The position numbers and the translations under genes are program-made. A DNA stretch of 64,000 bases, taken from the NCBI GenBank assembly GCA_035445085.1, contig DAOMQA010000010.1:1-64000 (forward strand). Reading direction: 5' to 3'. The notes below the pieces were generated by a model, which was not told the DNA's origin, ran no database searches, and was given only the letters and a program-made list of their open reading frames with translations. This document shows positions 35,682 to 43,329 of this stretch, piece by piece. Origin of the DNA: JBDHXE01 sp035445085. GTDB lineage: Bacteria > Bacteroidota > Ignavibacteria > Kapaibacteriales > UBA2268. Each line of letters opens with the position of its first letter. The stretch's first letter is position 1.

Positions 35682-37448
35682 ATGGACAACTTACAACAAA
35701 ATGAAAGCTCACTGTTAAGTGAAAATATAACGAGCCTACTTATAGCTATTGAGGAGTTTGTAGCTAAGCAAGCAAATACTGAATGGTTGTTAGAATTATA
35801 TAAATATTGCATGAATGTGTTGGTTACGATTCCGGGAACCAAATTTGCATCTATATATTTATTATCTGATGATGATTTCTTATTTTCACATAAATATACA
35901 CAACCTAACGAATATGAAAATGAATCACAAGCATTATATGATTATCTAATTAATAAAAGAGTAGTTGGTGAAGTTTTAGAATCTAATATAATTAAGAATT
36001 TTAATTCAAATAATTTTGAATTTGTTAATAATGGGATTGTGGTCCCTTTGATAAACTCAAACAAACTTGTAGGATTAATAATAATATCAAATGATGATAC
36101 CACGGTATTGAAAAATCTTATAATTGATAGAATAATTAATATTTTTTCGTCATTAATAGCAAGTTACTTAGAAAATAGAGATCTAATACGACGATTAGAT
36201 AACACACAATCTCTCTTAGAGCAAAAAATTACACAGAGAACATTTGATATTAATCAAAATAAAAGGGAGCTAAGAACAATTATTGACTCTGTTCTGTCTG
36301 GCATCATTGTCTATGATGAGCAAACTCAACGAATCACAAGAGTTAATCCTATTGCAAGAGCTTTAGTAGGTATAGAAGAAGGAGATTTATTAGGCAAAAG
36401 TATATTTGAGTATTTAGATGATTCTAATACCGAATCTAAGTATAATCATTTAAATTTATCAAAATTAGCATATGAATCGTTTTTGATTAATAATGATAAA
36501 AATAAAATTCCAATTTTGAGAACTACAAATAGACTATTTCTATATAATAAAAATATTATTATCGAAAGTTTTGTTGATATTTCGGAGCTTAAGAAGTTCG
36601 AGTTTGATTTGAAGGAATCGAATAAACTTTTAGAGCAAAAGGTAAAAAATAGAACTGAAGATTTACAATTATTAGTTCAAAAGCTAAAGATTGAAGTAGC
36701 AGAACGAGAAAGAGCAGAAAAAGAGCTAAAAAGGCTATTAGAGCGAGAAAAGGAACTAAATGATTTGAAATCAAAATTTGTAAATCTAGTATCTCATGAG
36801 TTTAGGACACCACTTACCATCATTAAGTCGTCTACTCAAATGTTCCAAAAATTTGATGATAAACTTAATAAAGATGAAAAAGAATATTATTATAGAAGGA
36901 TAATCAAAACAGTTGATTATTTAAATGACTTAATAGAAAATTCTCTTTTTATTGGGAAAAATGAAAACGCAAATTATGACTTAAATTCTATTCAAATCAA
37001 AATACATGCGTTTTTTGTAAACTTAATAGATGAATTTAAGAATAGTTTAGAAGTGAATCGGAATGTCATTCTAAGTAATGAGCAAGAGATAGAGATCATT
37101 ACTGATGAAAGATTATTATTTCTGATTTGTAATAATTTGCTTACAAATGCCCACAAATACTCAGACTTAGGCGAAAATATAATTGTCGCTTACGATATTA
37201 GTGATAATGAATTATATATTAAATTTACTGATTTTGGAATTGGTATACCTGAAGAAGATAAAATCAAAATTTATAATCAATTTTATAGAGGGACAAATAT
37301 AGGTAATGTAGTTGGAACTGGTTTAGGTTTGGCAGTAGTAAAGGAATCAATTGAAAAATTAAACGGATATATTAAGTTTAATTCGCAATTGGGTGTAGGA
37401 ACGACTTTTGAAGTTAGTATACCAATTAAAATAATGCAGAGTACTTAA
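35682..37448 (+). CDS. Soluble GAF-PAS histidine kinase
   Basis: 588 residues from the ATG at 35682; a TTG nine bases upstream is less likely. No signal peptide or membrane helix, so it is cytosolic. Order: GAF-like domain (about 40-165), coiled coil, PAS domain (about 200-300), long coiled coil (about 305-365), HisKA with H-box NLVSHEFRTPLT (His about 372), and HATPase with NLLTNAHKY, DFGIGIPEED and GTGLGLAV. All catalytic boxes look intact. It starts two bases after the HDOD stop and one base separates it from the receiver-kinase gene, so the four genes are one unit. Confidence 0.93.
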   Translation: MDNLQQNESSLLSENITSLLIAIEEFVAKQANTEWLLELYKYCMNVLVTIPGTKFASIYLLSDDDFLFSHKYTQPNEYENESQALYDYLINKRVVGEVLESNIIKNFNSNNFEFVNNGIVVPLINSNKLVGLIIISNDDTTVLKNLIIDRIINIFSSLIASYLENRDLIRRLDNTQSLLEQKITQRTFDINQNKRELRTIIDSVLSGIIVYDEQTQRITRVNPIARALVGIEEGDLLGKSIFEYLDDSNTESKYNHLNLSKLAYESFLINNDKNKIPILRTTNRLFLYNKNIIIESFVDISELKKFEFDLKESNKLLEQKVKNRTEDLQLLVQKLKIEVAERERAEKELKRLLEREKELNDLKSKFVNLVSHEFRTPLTIIKSSTQMFQKFDDKLNKDEKEYYYRRIIKTVDYLNDLIENSLFIGKNENANYDLNSIQIKIHAFFVNLIDEFKNSLEVNRNVILSNEQEIEIITDERLLFLICNNLLTNAHKYSDLGENIIVAYDISDNELYIKFTDFGIGIPEEDKIKIYNQFYRGTNIGNVVGTGLGLAVVKESIEKLNGYIKFNSQLGVGTTFEVSIPIKIMQST

Positions 37449-37449
37449 A

Positions 37450-38553
37450 ATGCCTCCTAAAATATTAATTATAGATGATGAAGATGATATAAGAGAAAAT
37501 ATTTCGCGTATTTTTGAACTATCAGATTATCAGGTCTATACTGCTAATAATGGTAAACAAGGTTTAGTAGAAGCAAGAAAAACAATTCCGGATATAATTA
37601 TATGTGATATTATGATGCCAGAAATGGACGGCATCTCATTTCTAAATTTTCTTAAAAAAGAGCCAGAAATATCATCCATTCCTGTTGTTTTTCTAACAGC
37701 ACGAGCTAATGAATCTGAAAGGAAAGAAGGAATGAAATATGGAGCTGATATATTTATCAGTAAGCCATTTGATATAGATGATTTATTAACAACAGTTGGA
37801 AATAGAATTCAAAGAAGGAAGCAAAATGTAAAAATTTATGAGGATAAAATTAATATCCTTCAAGCTAATCTTAGTAGGACCTTGCCTCACGAAATACGTA
37901 CGCCAATGAATGCAATTTTAGGGTATTCTGATTTTTTAATAAAAAACCAGAATATGATTGATGGAAACGATAAATTAGATATTTATAAAGAGATTAACAG
38001 TTCTGCTAAAAGACTTCAAAGAATCTTAGACAACTTTTTAACATACGCAAACTTAAATAATTATCTTAGTTCGCAAGAAGAGACACTTAAATATAGAAGG
38101 ATGAAGATTGAATTTATCAATTTTTCAATTGAAGAAATGATAAAATTAAAGTTGTACGAACACAATAGAATTGAAGATTTAGAGATTGAATTAGAAGATG
38201 CTAACGCTTATATAAGCGAAATATATCTTTCAAAATTAATAGATGAAATAATTGATAATAGTATTAAATTTTCCCAACCTGGCGACAAAATTTCTATCGC
38301 ATCTTTTTCAACTTTAGATTTCTATAACCTTGTAATTACTGATAATGGAATAGGAATGACAGGCGAACAAATAAAAATGCTCGATGCTTATATTCAATTT
38401 GATCGTAAAAAGAACGAGCAGCAAGGAGCCGGTCTTGGCATAGCAATAGTTAAAAAGATTACAGAATTATTTAATGGAAAATTTGAAATACATAGTAAGA
38501 AGGATGAGTTTACACGAGTAACTATTTCTTTAAAACGTGCCGAATCTAAATAA
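37450..38553 (+). CDS. Receiver-histidine kinase fusion protein
   Basis: A 367-residue protein. The receiver domain (1-125) has the acidic pocket LIIDDEDD, phosphoacceptor Asp53 (IICDIMMPEMDG) and the Lys in FISKPFD. It is followed directly by a HisKA domain with TLPHEIRTPMN (His147) and a HATPase with DNSIKFSQPG, DNGIGM and GAGLGIAI. No membrane segment or output DNA-binding domain. An N-terminal receiver suggests its kinase is controlled by phosphorylation, perhaps from the kinase encoded just upstream (inference). It is the last gene of the run that begins with rng. Confidence 0.93.
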   Translation: MPPKILIIDDEDDIRENISRIFELSDYQVYTANNGKQGLVEARKTIPDIIICDIMMPEMDGISFLNFLKKEPEISSIPVVFLTARANESERKEGMKYGADIFISKPFDIDDLLTTVGNRIQRRKQNVKIYEDKINILQANLSRTLPHEIRTPMNAILGYSDFLIKNQNMIDGNDKLDIYKEINSSAKRLQRILDNFLTYANLNNYLSSQEETLKYRRMKIEFINFSIEEMIKLKLYEHNRIEDLEIELEDANAYISEIYLSKLIDEIIDNSIKFSQPGDKISIASFSTLDFYNLVITDNGIGMTGEQIKMLDAYIQFDRKKNEQQGAGLGIAIVKKITELFNGKFEIHSKKDEFTRVTISLKRAESK

Positions 38554-38572
38554 AACAAATAAAAGATAAAAA

Positions 38573-38599
38573 CTCTCCTAAATTCAATATTTAAGAGAG
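38573..38599. terminator. Hairpin between convergent genes, probable terminator
   Basis: CTCTC-c-TAAAT (38573-38583) pairs with ATTTA-a-GAGAG (38589-38599) with one mismatch and a five-base loop. It sits 20 bases after the receiver-kinase stop and 26 before the pyrophosphatase stop. Confidence 0.55.
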
Positions 38600-38624
38600 G
38601 ATATTTACTTTTTTATTTGGTAAT

Positions 38625-39356
38625 TTAAATTTTATCTCTTGATTTAACGCTTTGGAGCATTTCTTGTCCGAAATTGATTGCTTCCATCGCTGCAATAGTT
38701 AATTTGTTTTCCAATTTTCCAAACTTTTTAGAATAATCTTTTCTACTTCTACGAATTACTTCATAAGCTTCATCTTTGCCATAAGTATGAACTATTTCAC
38801 ATTTGTTCGTAGCTTGCCCGGGCATATCTTTATATGTTAAAAAATAGTGCTTTAATCTTTGTATTATCAGAGGAGGTACATCGTTAATGTCTTCCCACTT
38901 GGCATAGATTTCGTCTTGCTTTAGCACAGCTATAATTTTGTCATCGGCTTCATTTCCATCTAACATCCTAAATCCACCAATTGGTCGTGCTTGCAAAATA
39001 ATATCTCCATGCATAATATTTTTTTCAGTCAGAACACAAATATCTAATGGGTCGCCATCTCCAATAATATTATCTCTTTTCGTTTTTTCAATACAGTAGT
39101 CAGCTACAAATTTACCACAATATGTTTGAGGTATAAAACCATATAAAGCTGGGATAATATTTGAGTACCTTTGAGGTCTGTCTATTTTTAAATATCCAGT
39201 TTCTTTATCAATTTCATATTTTAAAGTGTCGCTGGGTACCACTTCAATAAAAGAAGTAACTACTTCAGGGGCATCTTCACCTATATTGATACCGTGCCAA
39301 GGGTGTGATTTATATCGTAAACTTGCTAATTTCCAAAATTCATTTAATGATTCCAT
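38625..39356 (-). CDS. ppa: Inorganic pyrophosphatase, family I
   Basis: About 243 residues from the ATG at 39356 (MESLNEFW); an in-frame TTG four codons upstream is possible. It hydrolyses pyrophosphate in the cytosol. The metal-binding motif GDGDPLDICVL is intact, as are the upstream KIDRPQRYSNIIPALYGFIPQTY and downstream GGFRMLDGNEADDKI. It is roughly 65 residues longer than the E. coli enzyme because of extra N- and C-terminal segments. It appears to be a single-gene unit. Confidence 0.95.
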   Translation of the reverse strand: MESLNEFWKLASLRYKSHPWHGINIGEDAPEVVTSFIEVVPSDTLKYEIDKETGYLKIDRPQRYSNIIPALYGFIPQTYCGKFVADYCIEKTKRDNIIGDGDPLDICVLTEKNIMHGDIILQARPIGGFRMLDGNEADDKIIAVLKQDEIYAKWEDINDVPPLIIQRLKHYFLTYKDMPGQATNKCEIVHTYGKDEAYEVIRRSRKDYSKKFGKLENKLTIAAMEAINFGQEMLQSVKSRDKI

Positions 39357-39420
39357 TTTTATTTCCAATTTTATTTTTTAAACCCAATACATAAGCTATT
39401 ATATTTAAATAACGCTTAAG

Positions 39421-40362
39421 CTACTTCTTTTTATTTTTATTGATTTCTCTAATTTCGTCTAATAAATCTTTTTCTTTATCGGTAATTTTGTTTGGTAATT
39501 TTGCGATTAATTTTAACAATAAATTACCTCTTTTGCTATTATCTCCATAAATTGGCATACCTTGCCCAACTAATTTTAATACTTTGCCATTTTGAGATTC
39601 TGCCGGTATCATGATTTTTAATTGTCCACCTAAGGTGGAAATTTTAGCCTCGCCACCTAAAATTAAAGTTAAATAATCAACAGAGGCTTCCATTTTTATA
39701 TCATCACCGATTCTTTCGTATTTGCTATGTTCCGTTAAGTTAATTTTAATTAATAAATCACCATTTTTCCCATTGTTTTTACCGTGGTAACCTTTTCCAG
39801 TAATCTTTAAAACTTGTTCGTTTTTTACACCGGGCTTAAACTTTATTTCCATTTTCTCATTATTTATAGTAAGTAAGCGGGAAGTACCAGAGAACGCCTC
39901 TTCTAATGTCAAATCAACACTCATTTCATAATTTTCGCCATTTTGTGCTTGTGGTGCTTGTTTGGCAAATGGATTTTTTGCCCCGCCTCCAAAAATTCTA
40001 TCAAAGAAATCAGATACAGAACCACCATTATCAAAAATATCATTTATTGTTTGTCCACTTCTTTGATTACCTTGTTGATTATTGCTATTATACCATTGTG
40101 TCCAATCAAATCCATCGCTTTGACCGCCATCTTGAGTGTATGAATTATAGCTAGAACCCAAGTTATCATATTTTCTCCTCTTTTCTGGGTCGCTCAATAC
40201 ATTATAAGCTTCGCTAATATCCTTAAATTTCCTTTCTGCCTCTGGATTTTTGTTTACATCTGGATGATATTTTTTGGCTAATTTTTTATAAGATTTTTTA
40301 ATTTCTTCTTCATTAGCTTTCTTCTCAACTTCTAATACTTTATAATAATCTTTAAAATCCAT
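39421..40362 (-). CDS. cbpA: DnaJ-like co-chaperone without zinc finger (CbpA type)
   Basis: About 313 residues from the ATG at 40362 (MDFKDYYKVLEVEKKA), which has AGGAATAAA ahead of it. The J domain (1-68) carries the HPD motif in KKYHPDVN, which stimulates DnaK ATPase. Then comes a Gly/Asn/Gln-rich linker (about 70-135) and two C-terminal substrate-binding beta domains. The CXXCXGXG zinc module of true DnaJ is absent, as in CbpA. It probably assists DnaK in folding; binding of curved DNA is known for E. coli CbpA only. Confidence 0.93.
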   Translation of the reverse strand: MDFKDYYKVLEVEKKANEEEIKKSYKKLAKKYHPDVNKNPEAERKFKDISEAYNVLSDPEKRRKYDNLGSSYNSYTQDGGQSDGFDWTQWYNSNNQQGNQRSGQTINDIFDNGGSVSDFFDRIFGGGAKNPFAKQAPQAQNGENYEMSVDLTLEEAFSGTSRLLTINNEKMEIKFKPGVKNEQVLKITGKGYHGKNNGKNGDLLIKINLTEHSKYERIGDDIKMEASVDYLTLILGGEAKISTLGGQLKIMIPAESQNGKVLKLVGQGMPIYGDNSKRGNLLLKLIAKLPNKITDKEKDLLDEIREINKNKKK

Positions 40363-40447
40363 TTTATTCCTTTGATATAACAATATATGAACGATTTTAT
40401 AGTTAATAAAGTTTACTAAAGTGCTAATTCAAATTTATGAGGGTAAT

Positions 40448-41176
40448 ATGAAAAATGTATGTATCTTTTTAATTTTATTTGTCGCTACGTTTAACCTGTC
40501 TTGTAATGATAATATAAGTGATTACAAGGATTTAAAAGGTATTGACAAAAATAAGTATGGTCTGGAAGTAATAACAAAGATAGAGCAATATCAACAACTT
40601 ATTAAAATTGACTCTAATAATAGACTGGTAGATTTGGGAAAATTTATTCCTAACATTGCTTTAGATATTAGATATGCAACAAAAAATAATTTTACTGGTC
40701 AGCAAGTATATGATTCTGCTTTTGCATTCGCACGTTTACCAGTTGCAATTAAGTTAAAAGCTGCACAAGAAGAGTTAAGTTCTAAAGGCTTAGGATTTAA
40801 GATATTCGATTCTTATAGACCTTATTCAATAACTCTTAAATTTTGGGATATCATTGGTGATTCTAATTATGTAGCTACACCTTGGGGAGGTTCACGCCAC
40901 AATAGAGGTTGTGCTATCGACCTCACATTAATTGATTTGCAGACTGGGGAAGAACTTGCAATGCCATCTAAATTTGATGAGTTTAATGAGACAGCACATC
41001 CTGATAATAATAATTTCCCTATAGAAATTTTGAATAATAGAAAAATATTGATTGATATTATGGCTAAATATGGGTTTAGAGTTTACCCAACAGAGTGGTG
41101 GCACTTTGATTTCGTTGGCTATGAAAAGTATCCTATCACAGATATAAAGTTTGAATCTTTAGATTCTTTAAAATAA
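40448..41176 (+). CDS. D-alanyl-D-alanine dipeptidase-like lipoprotein (VanX/DdpX, M15D)
   Basis: 242 residues from the ATG at 40448, preceded by GAGGGT; the in-frame upstream start would spoil the signal sequence. A lipobox ends in NLSC (Cys19), so the enzyme is probably in the periplasm on a lipid anchor. Zinc ligands are visible: His and Asp in SRHNRGCAIDLT and the last His in TEWWHFDFVG. Upstream FDSYRPYSITLKFW is typical. It probably cleaves D-Ala-D-Ala during wall recycling. Vancomycin resistance is not implied because no vanH/vanA partners are present. Confidence 0.93.
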   Translation: MKNVCIFLILFVATFNLSCNDNISDYKDLKGIDKNKYGLEVITKIEQYQQLIKIDSNNRLVDLGKFIPNIALDIRYATKNNFTGQQVYDSAFAFARLPVAIKLKAAQEELSSKGLGFKIFDSYRPYSITLKFWDIIGDSNYVATPWGGSRHNRGCAIDLTLIDLQTGEELAMPSKFDEFNETAHPDNNNFPIEILNNRKILIDIMAKYGFRVYPTEWWHFDFVGYEKYPITDIKFESLDSLK

Positions 41177-41198
41177 TTTTGTATTTAACCAGTATTTC

Positions 41199-41206
41199 TA
41201 TATTTT
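41199..41206 (+). promoter_or_regulatory. Partial Bacteroidota-type promoter
   Basis: TATATTTT (one mismatch to TAnnTTTG) follows TTTG (41178-41181) at 17 bases and lies 25 bases before the TTG start of the next gene. Confidence 0.4.
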
Positions 41207-41230
41207 AGAAAGAGAGAGGAGGAACTAAAC

Positions 41231-41830
41231 TTGAAAAAGTACATTATATTATTTTTAATATTCTCATTTGTTTATTCATTTTCAAAAGATAAAGAATTAA
41301 AGTCTAAAAATGTAAACTTTGGAGAAGAATTAAAAGTAGAAATTTTAGCGCAATATCATATTGATAATATTCAATGGTTTAAAGATGGTGTACCTCTAAA
41401 AGGTGCTAACCAAAGAGAGTACAAAGTAAAAAACGCCCGCTTAAGTGATGAAGGTATTTATTATGCAACAATGATGGGCCCATGTAGTGAAATTACATCA
41501 CTACCGATATTTGTTAGAGTGAATTTAGATAATGATTTTTCAGTAGAAACAATCACAGCTGGTAATAGTGTACTATTATTTGCTGACCCAAACCCTGTAT
41601 TAGACTTGGTGAAATTTAAATTTAATCTCGATGAAACAAAGGGAGTTAAATTAATTTTAAATGATTTATTAGGTAATCAAATTGCTATAATCTATGATGG
41701 AGTAGCTAACGAAGGACCTAATGTAATTGATTATGATATTAGACAGCTTAATTTAACAAATGGAACTTATTTCTATACAATTATTACTGATAATTTTACT
41801 GCAACTCGCGCTCTACAGGTATTAAGATAG
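41231..41830 (+). CDS. Small T9SS-exported protein with one Ig-like domain
   Basis: 199 residues starting at TTG, chosen because a strong GAGGAGG lies 9-12 bases upstream and the frame opens with a signal peptide (MKKYIILFLIFSFVYSFS). Residues about 25-100 form an Ig-like domain (IQWFKDGVPLKGANQ, LSDEGIYYATM). Residues about 120-199 are a T9SS sorting domain (ADPNPVLDLVKFKFN ... LNLTNGTYFYTII). It is predicted to be on the surface. The role is unknown. The MFS transporter gene starts four bases later. Confidence 0.88.
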   Translation: MKKYIILFLIFSFVYSFSKDKELKSKNVNFGEELKVEILAQYHIDNIQWFKDGVPLKGANQREYKVKNARLSDEGIYYATMMGPCSEITSLPIFVRVNLDNDFSVETITAGNSVLLFADPNPVLDLVKFKFNLDETKGVKLILNDLLGNQIAIIYDGVANEGPNVIDYDIRQLNLTNGTYFYTIITDNFTATRALQVLR

Positions 41831-41833
41831 ACA

Positions 41834-43273
41834 ATGTTTAATAGCTTAAATCTTTTATCAAAGCTCAGAACCTTTAGTTCTGAGTTTTGGCTTTATAATA
41901 TAATTCAAATGTTTGAGAGGTTAGCTTATGCTAGTGTCGTGCTACAAATGGCAGTATACATTTCTCAAAAGGACTTAGTTGGCGGTTTACATTTTGAACA
42001 ATCAACTAAAGGTTGGATTTTTTTTTGCTGGGCAATTGTACAAAATTTCACTCCTGTGCTTTTTGGTGGCTTGTCGGATAAATATGGCAAGAAAAGAATT
42101 ATTCTTATCTCGATTTTTATTTCATTAATTGGCTTTATTGGTATTGCTAGCTTCAGAGATTTACTTCCATTTTCTATTTCAACTATAATCTTAGGTTTTG
42201 GGTTAGGGCTCTTTAAGCCAACAATTCAAGGGCTTATTTCACAAAGTATGAATATAGAGCAGAAGTCGATAGGTTGGTCGATAAACGTGATGTTAATCAA
42301 TGTAGCTGTATTTTTGGCACCACCTTTGACTAAATTCTTAGAAGAAATTTCTTGGTTTTGGGTATTTGCAGGTAATGGTATAGTAATATCAATTAATATT
42401 CTAATTATCTTATTGATGCGTAATAAAATAAAGGAAATTGAATATAATGATCAGAATCGTTTTGACATTTCAGTTATTAAACTTTCTTTAAAGGGCTTAT
42501 TACAAGCACAAGTAATATATTTCTTGCTTATAATGTCTGGTTTTACTATAATATATATGCAGTTTTATGAAAGCTTACCTAATTTCCTTTATGATTGGAC
42601 TGATACATCATCATTAGTTAAAATATTAAATTTACCAGATTTTATGACTAATAATACTCAGCGTGGGATTATGATTGATTTCAAATGGTTATATAATATT
42701 AATTCTGGTTTAATTGTTATTTTTGTTGTATTGATCGGTCATTTCTTGTCAAAATTTTCAATATTTAAATCTTTAATTATTGGTTTACTTTTGGTTAGTG
42801 TGGGCATTGCTCTATCTGGTATAAGCCATTATGGAAGTATAGCTGTGTTGGGTATGATGATTTATACTTTTGGAGAAATGATTAGTAATCCTAAAATCAG
42901 TGAATTTATGTCTAAGCACGGTGATGAAAAATATCGTTCTATGTATATGGGCTTAATTAACATATCTTTTGGAATTGGATTAGCAGGCGGCTCATTATTA
43001 GGCGGCTATCTTTATAAATATTGGGGTGAGAAATCGGGATTAGCACTAAATTACGCAAAAGAGCATTTTCCTAATATAAGTAATAATCTTACGCATCATA
43101 ACAGTTTGGAATTTTTGAGCCAGCAATATAAGCTAAACAGCAATGAAATAACTGATATGCTTTTTAATTATTATCATCCACAAATATTTTGGTTACCATT
43201 TATTATAATTGGTTTTGTATCTATTGTTTTATTATTCGTATATAATAAGAAATATAAAGATATTTTACGATAA
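41834..43273 (+). CDS. MFS transporter
   Basis: A 479-residue inner-membrane protein with 12 or more hydrophobic helices. Major facilitator motif A is seen as GGLSDKYGKKR between helices 2 and 3, and a related loop occurs in the second half. The overall layout with an enlarged central loop (about 235-295) recalls peptide/POT-like carriers, but the ExxER motif is not seen, so the substrate is unknown. It starts four bases after the small T9SS gene and may be cotranscribed. Confidence 0.88.
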   Translation: MFNSLNLLSKLRTFSSEFWLYNIIQMFERLAYASVVLQMAVYISQKDLVGGLHFEQSTKGWIFFCWAIVQNFTPVLFGGLSDKYGKKRIILISIFISLIGFIGIASFRDLLPFSISTIILGFGLGLFKPTIQGLISQSMNIEQKSIGWSINVMLINVAVFLAPPLTKFLEEISWFWVFAGNGIVISINILIILLMRNKIKEIEYNDQNRFDISVIKLSLKGLLQAQVIYFLLIMSGFTIIYMQFYESLPNFLYDWTDTSSLVKILNLPDFMTNNTQRGIMIDFKWLYNINSGLIVIFVVLIGHFLSKFSIFKSLIIGLLLVSVGIALSGISHYGSIAVLGMMIYTFGEMISNPKISEFMSKHGDEKYRSMYMGLINISFGIGLAGGSLLGGYLYKYWGEKSGLALNYAKEHFPNISNNLTHHNSLEFLSQQYKLNSNEITDMLFNYYHPQIFWLPFIIIGFVSIVLLFVYNKKYKDILR

Positions 43274-43329
43274 AATAAAATTATTTTTCTTCTATTTAGT
43301 TTATATATAAAAGTTTAGAGTAATGAATA

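Noticed and set aside
40448..41176. Vancomycin resistance determinant
   Set aside because: VanX-like dipeptidases are common housekeeping enzymes, and there is no vanH, vanA, vanR or vanS nearby.
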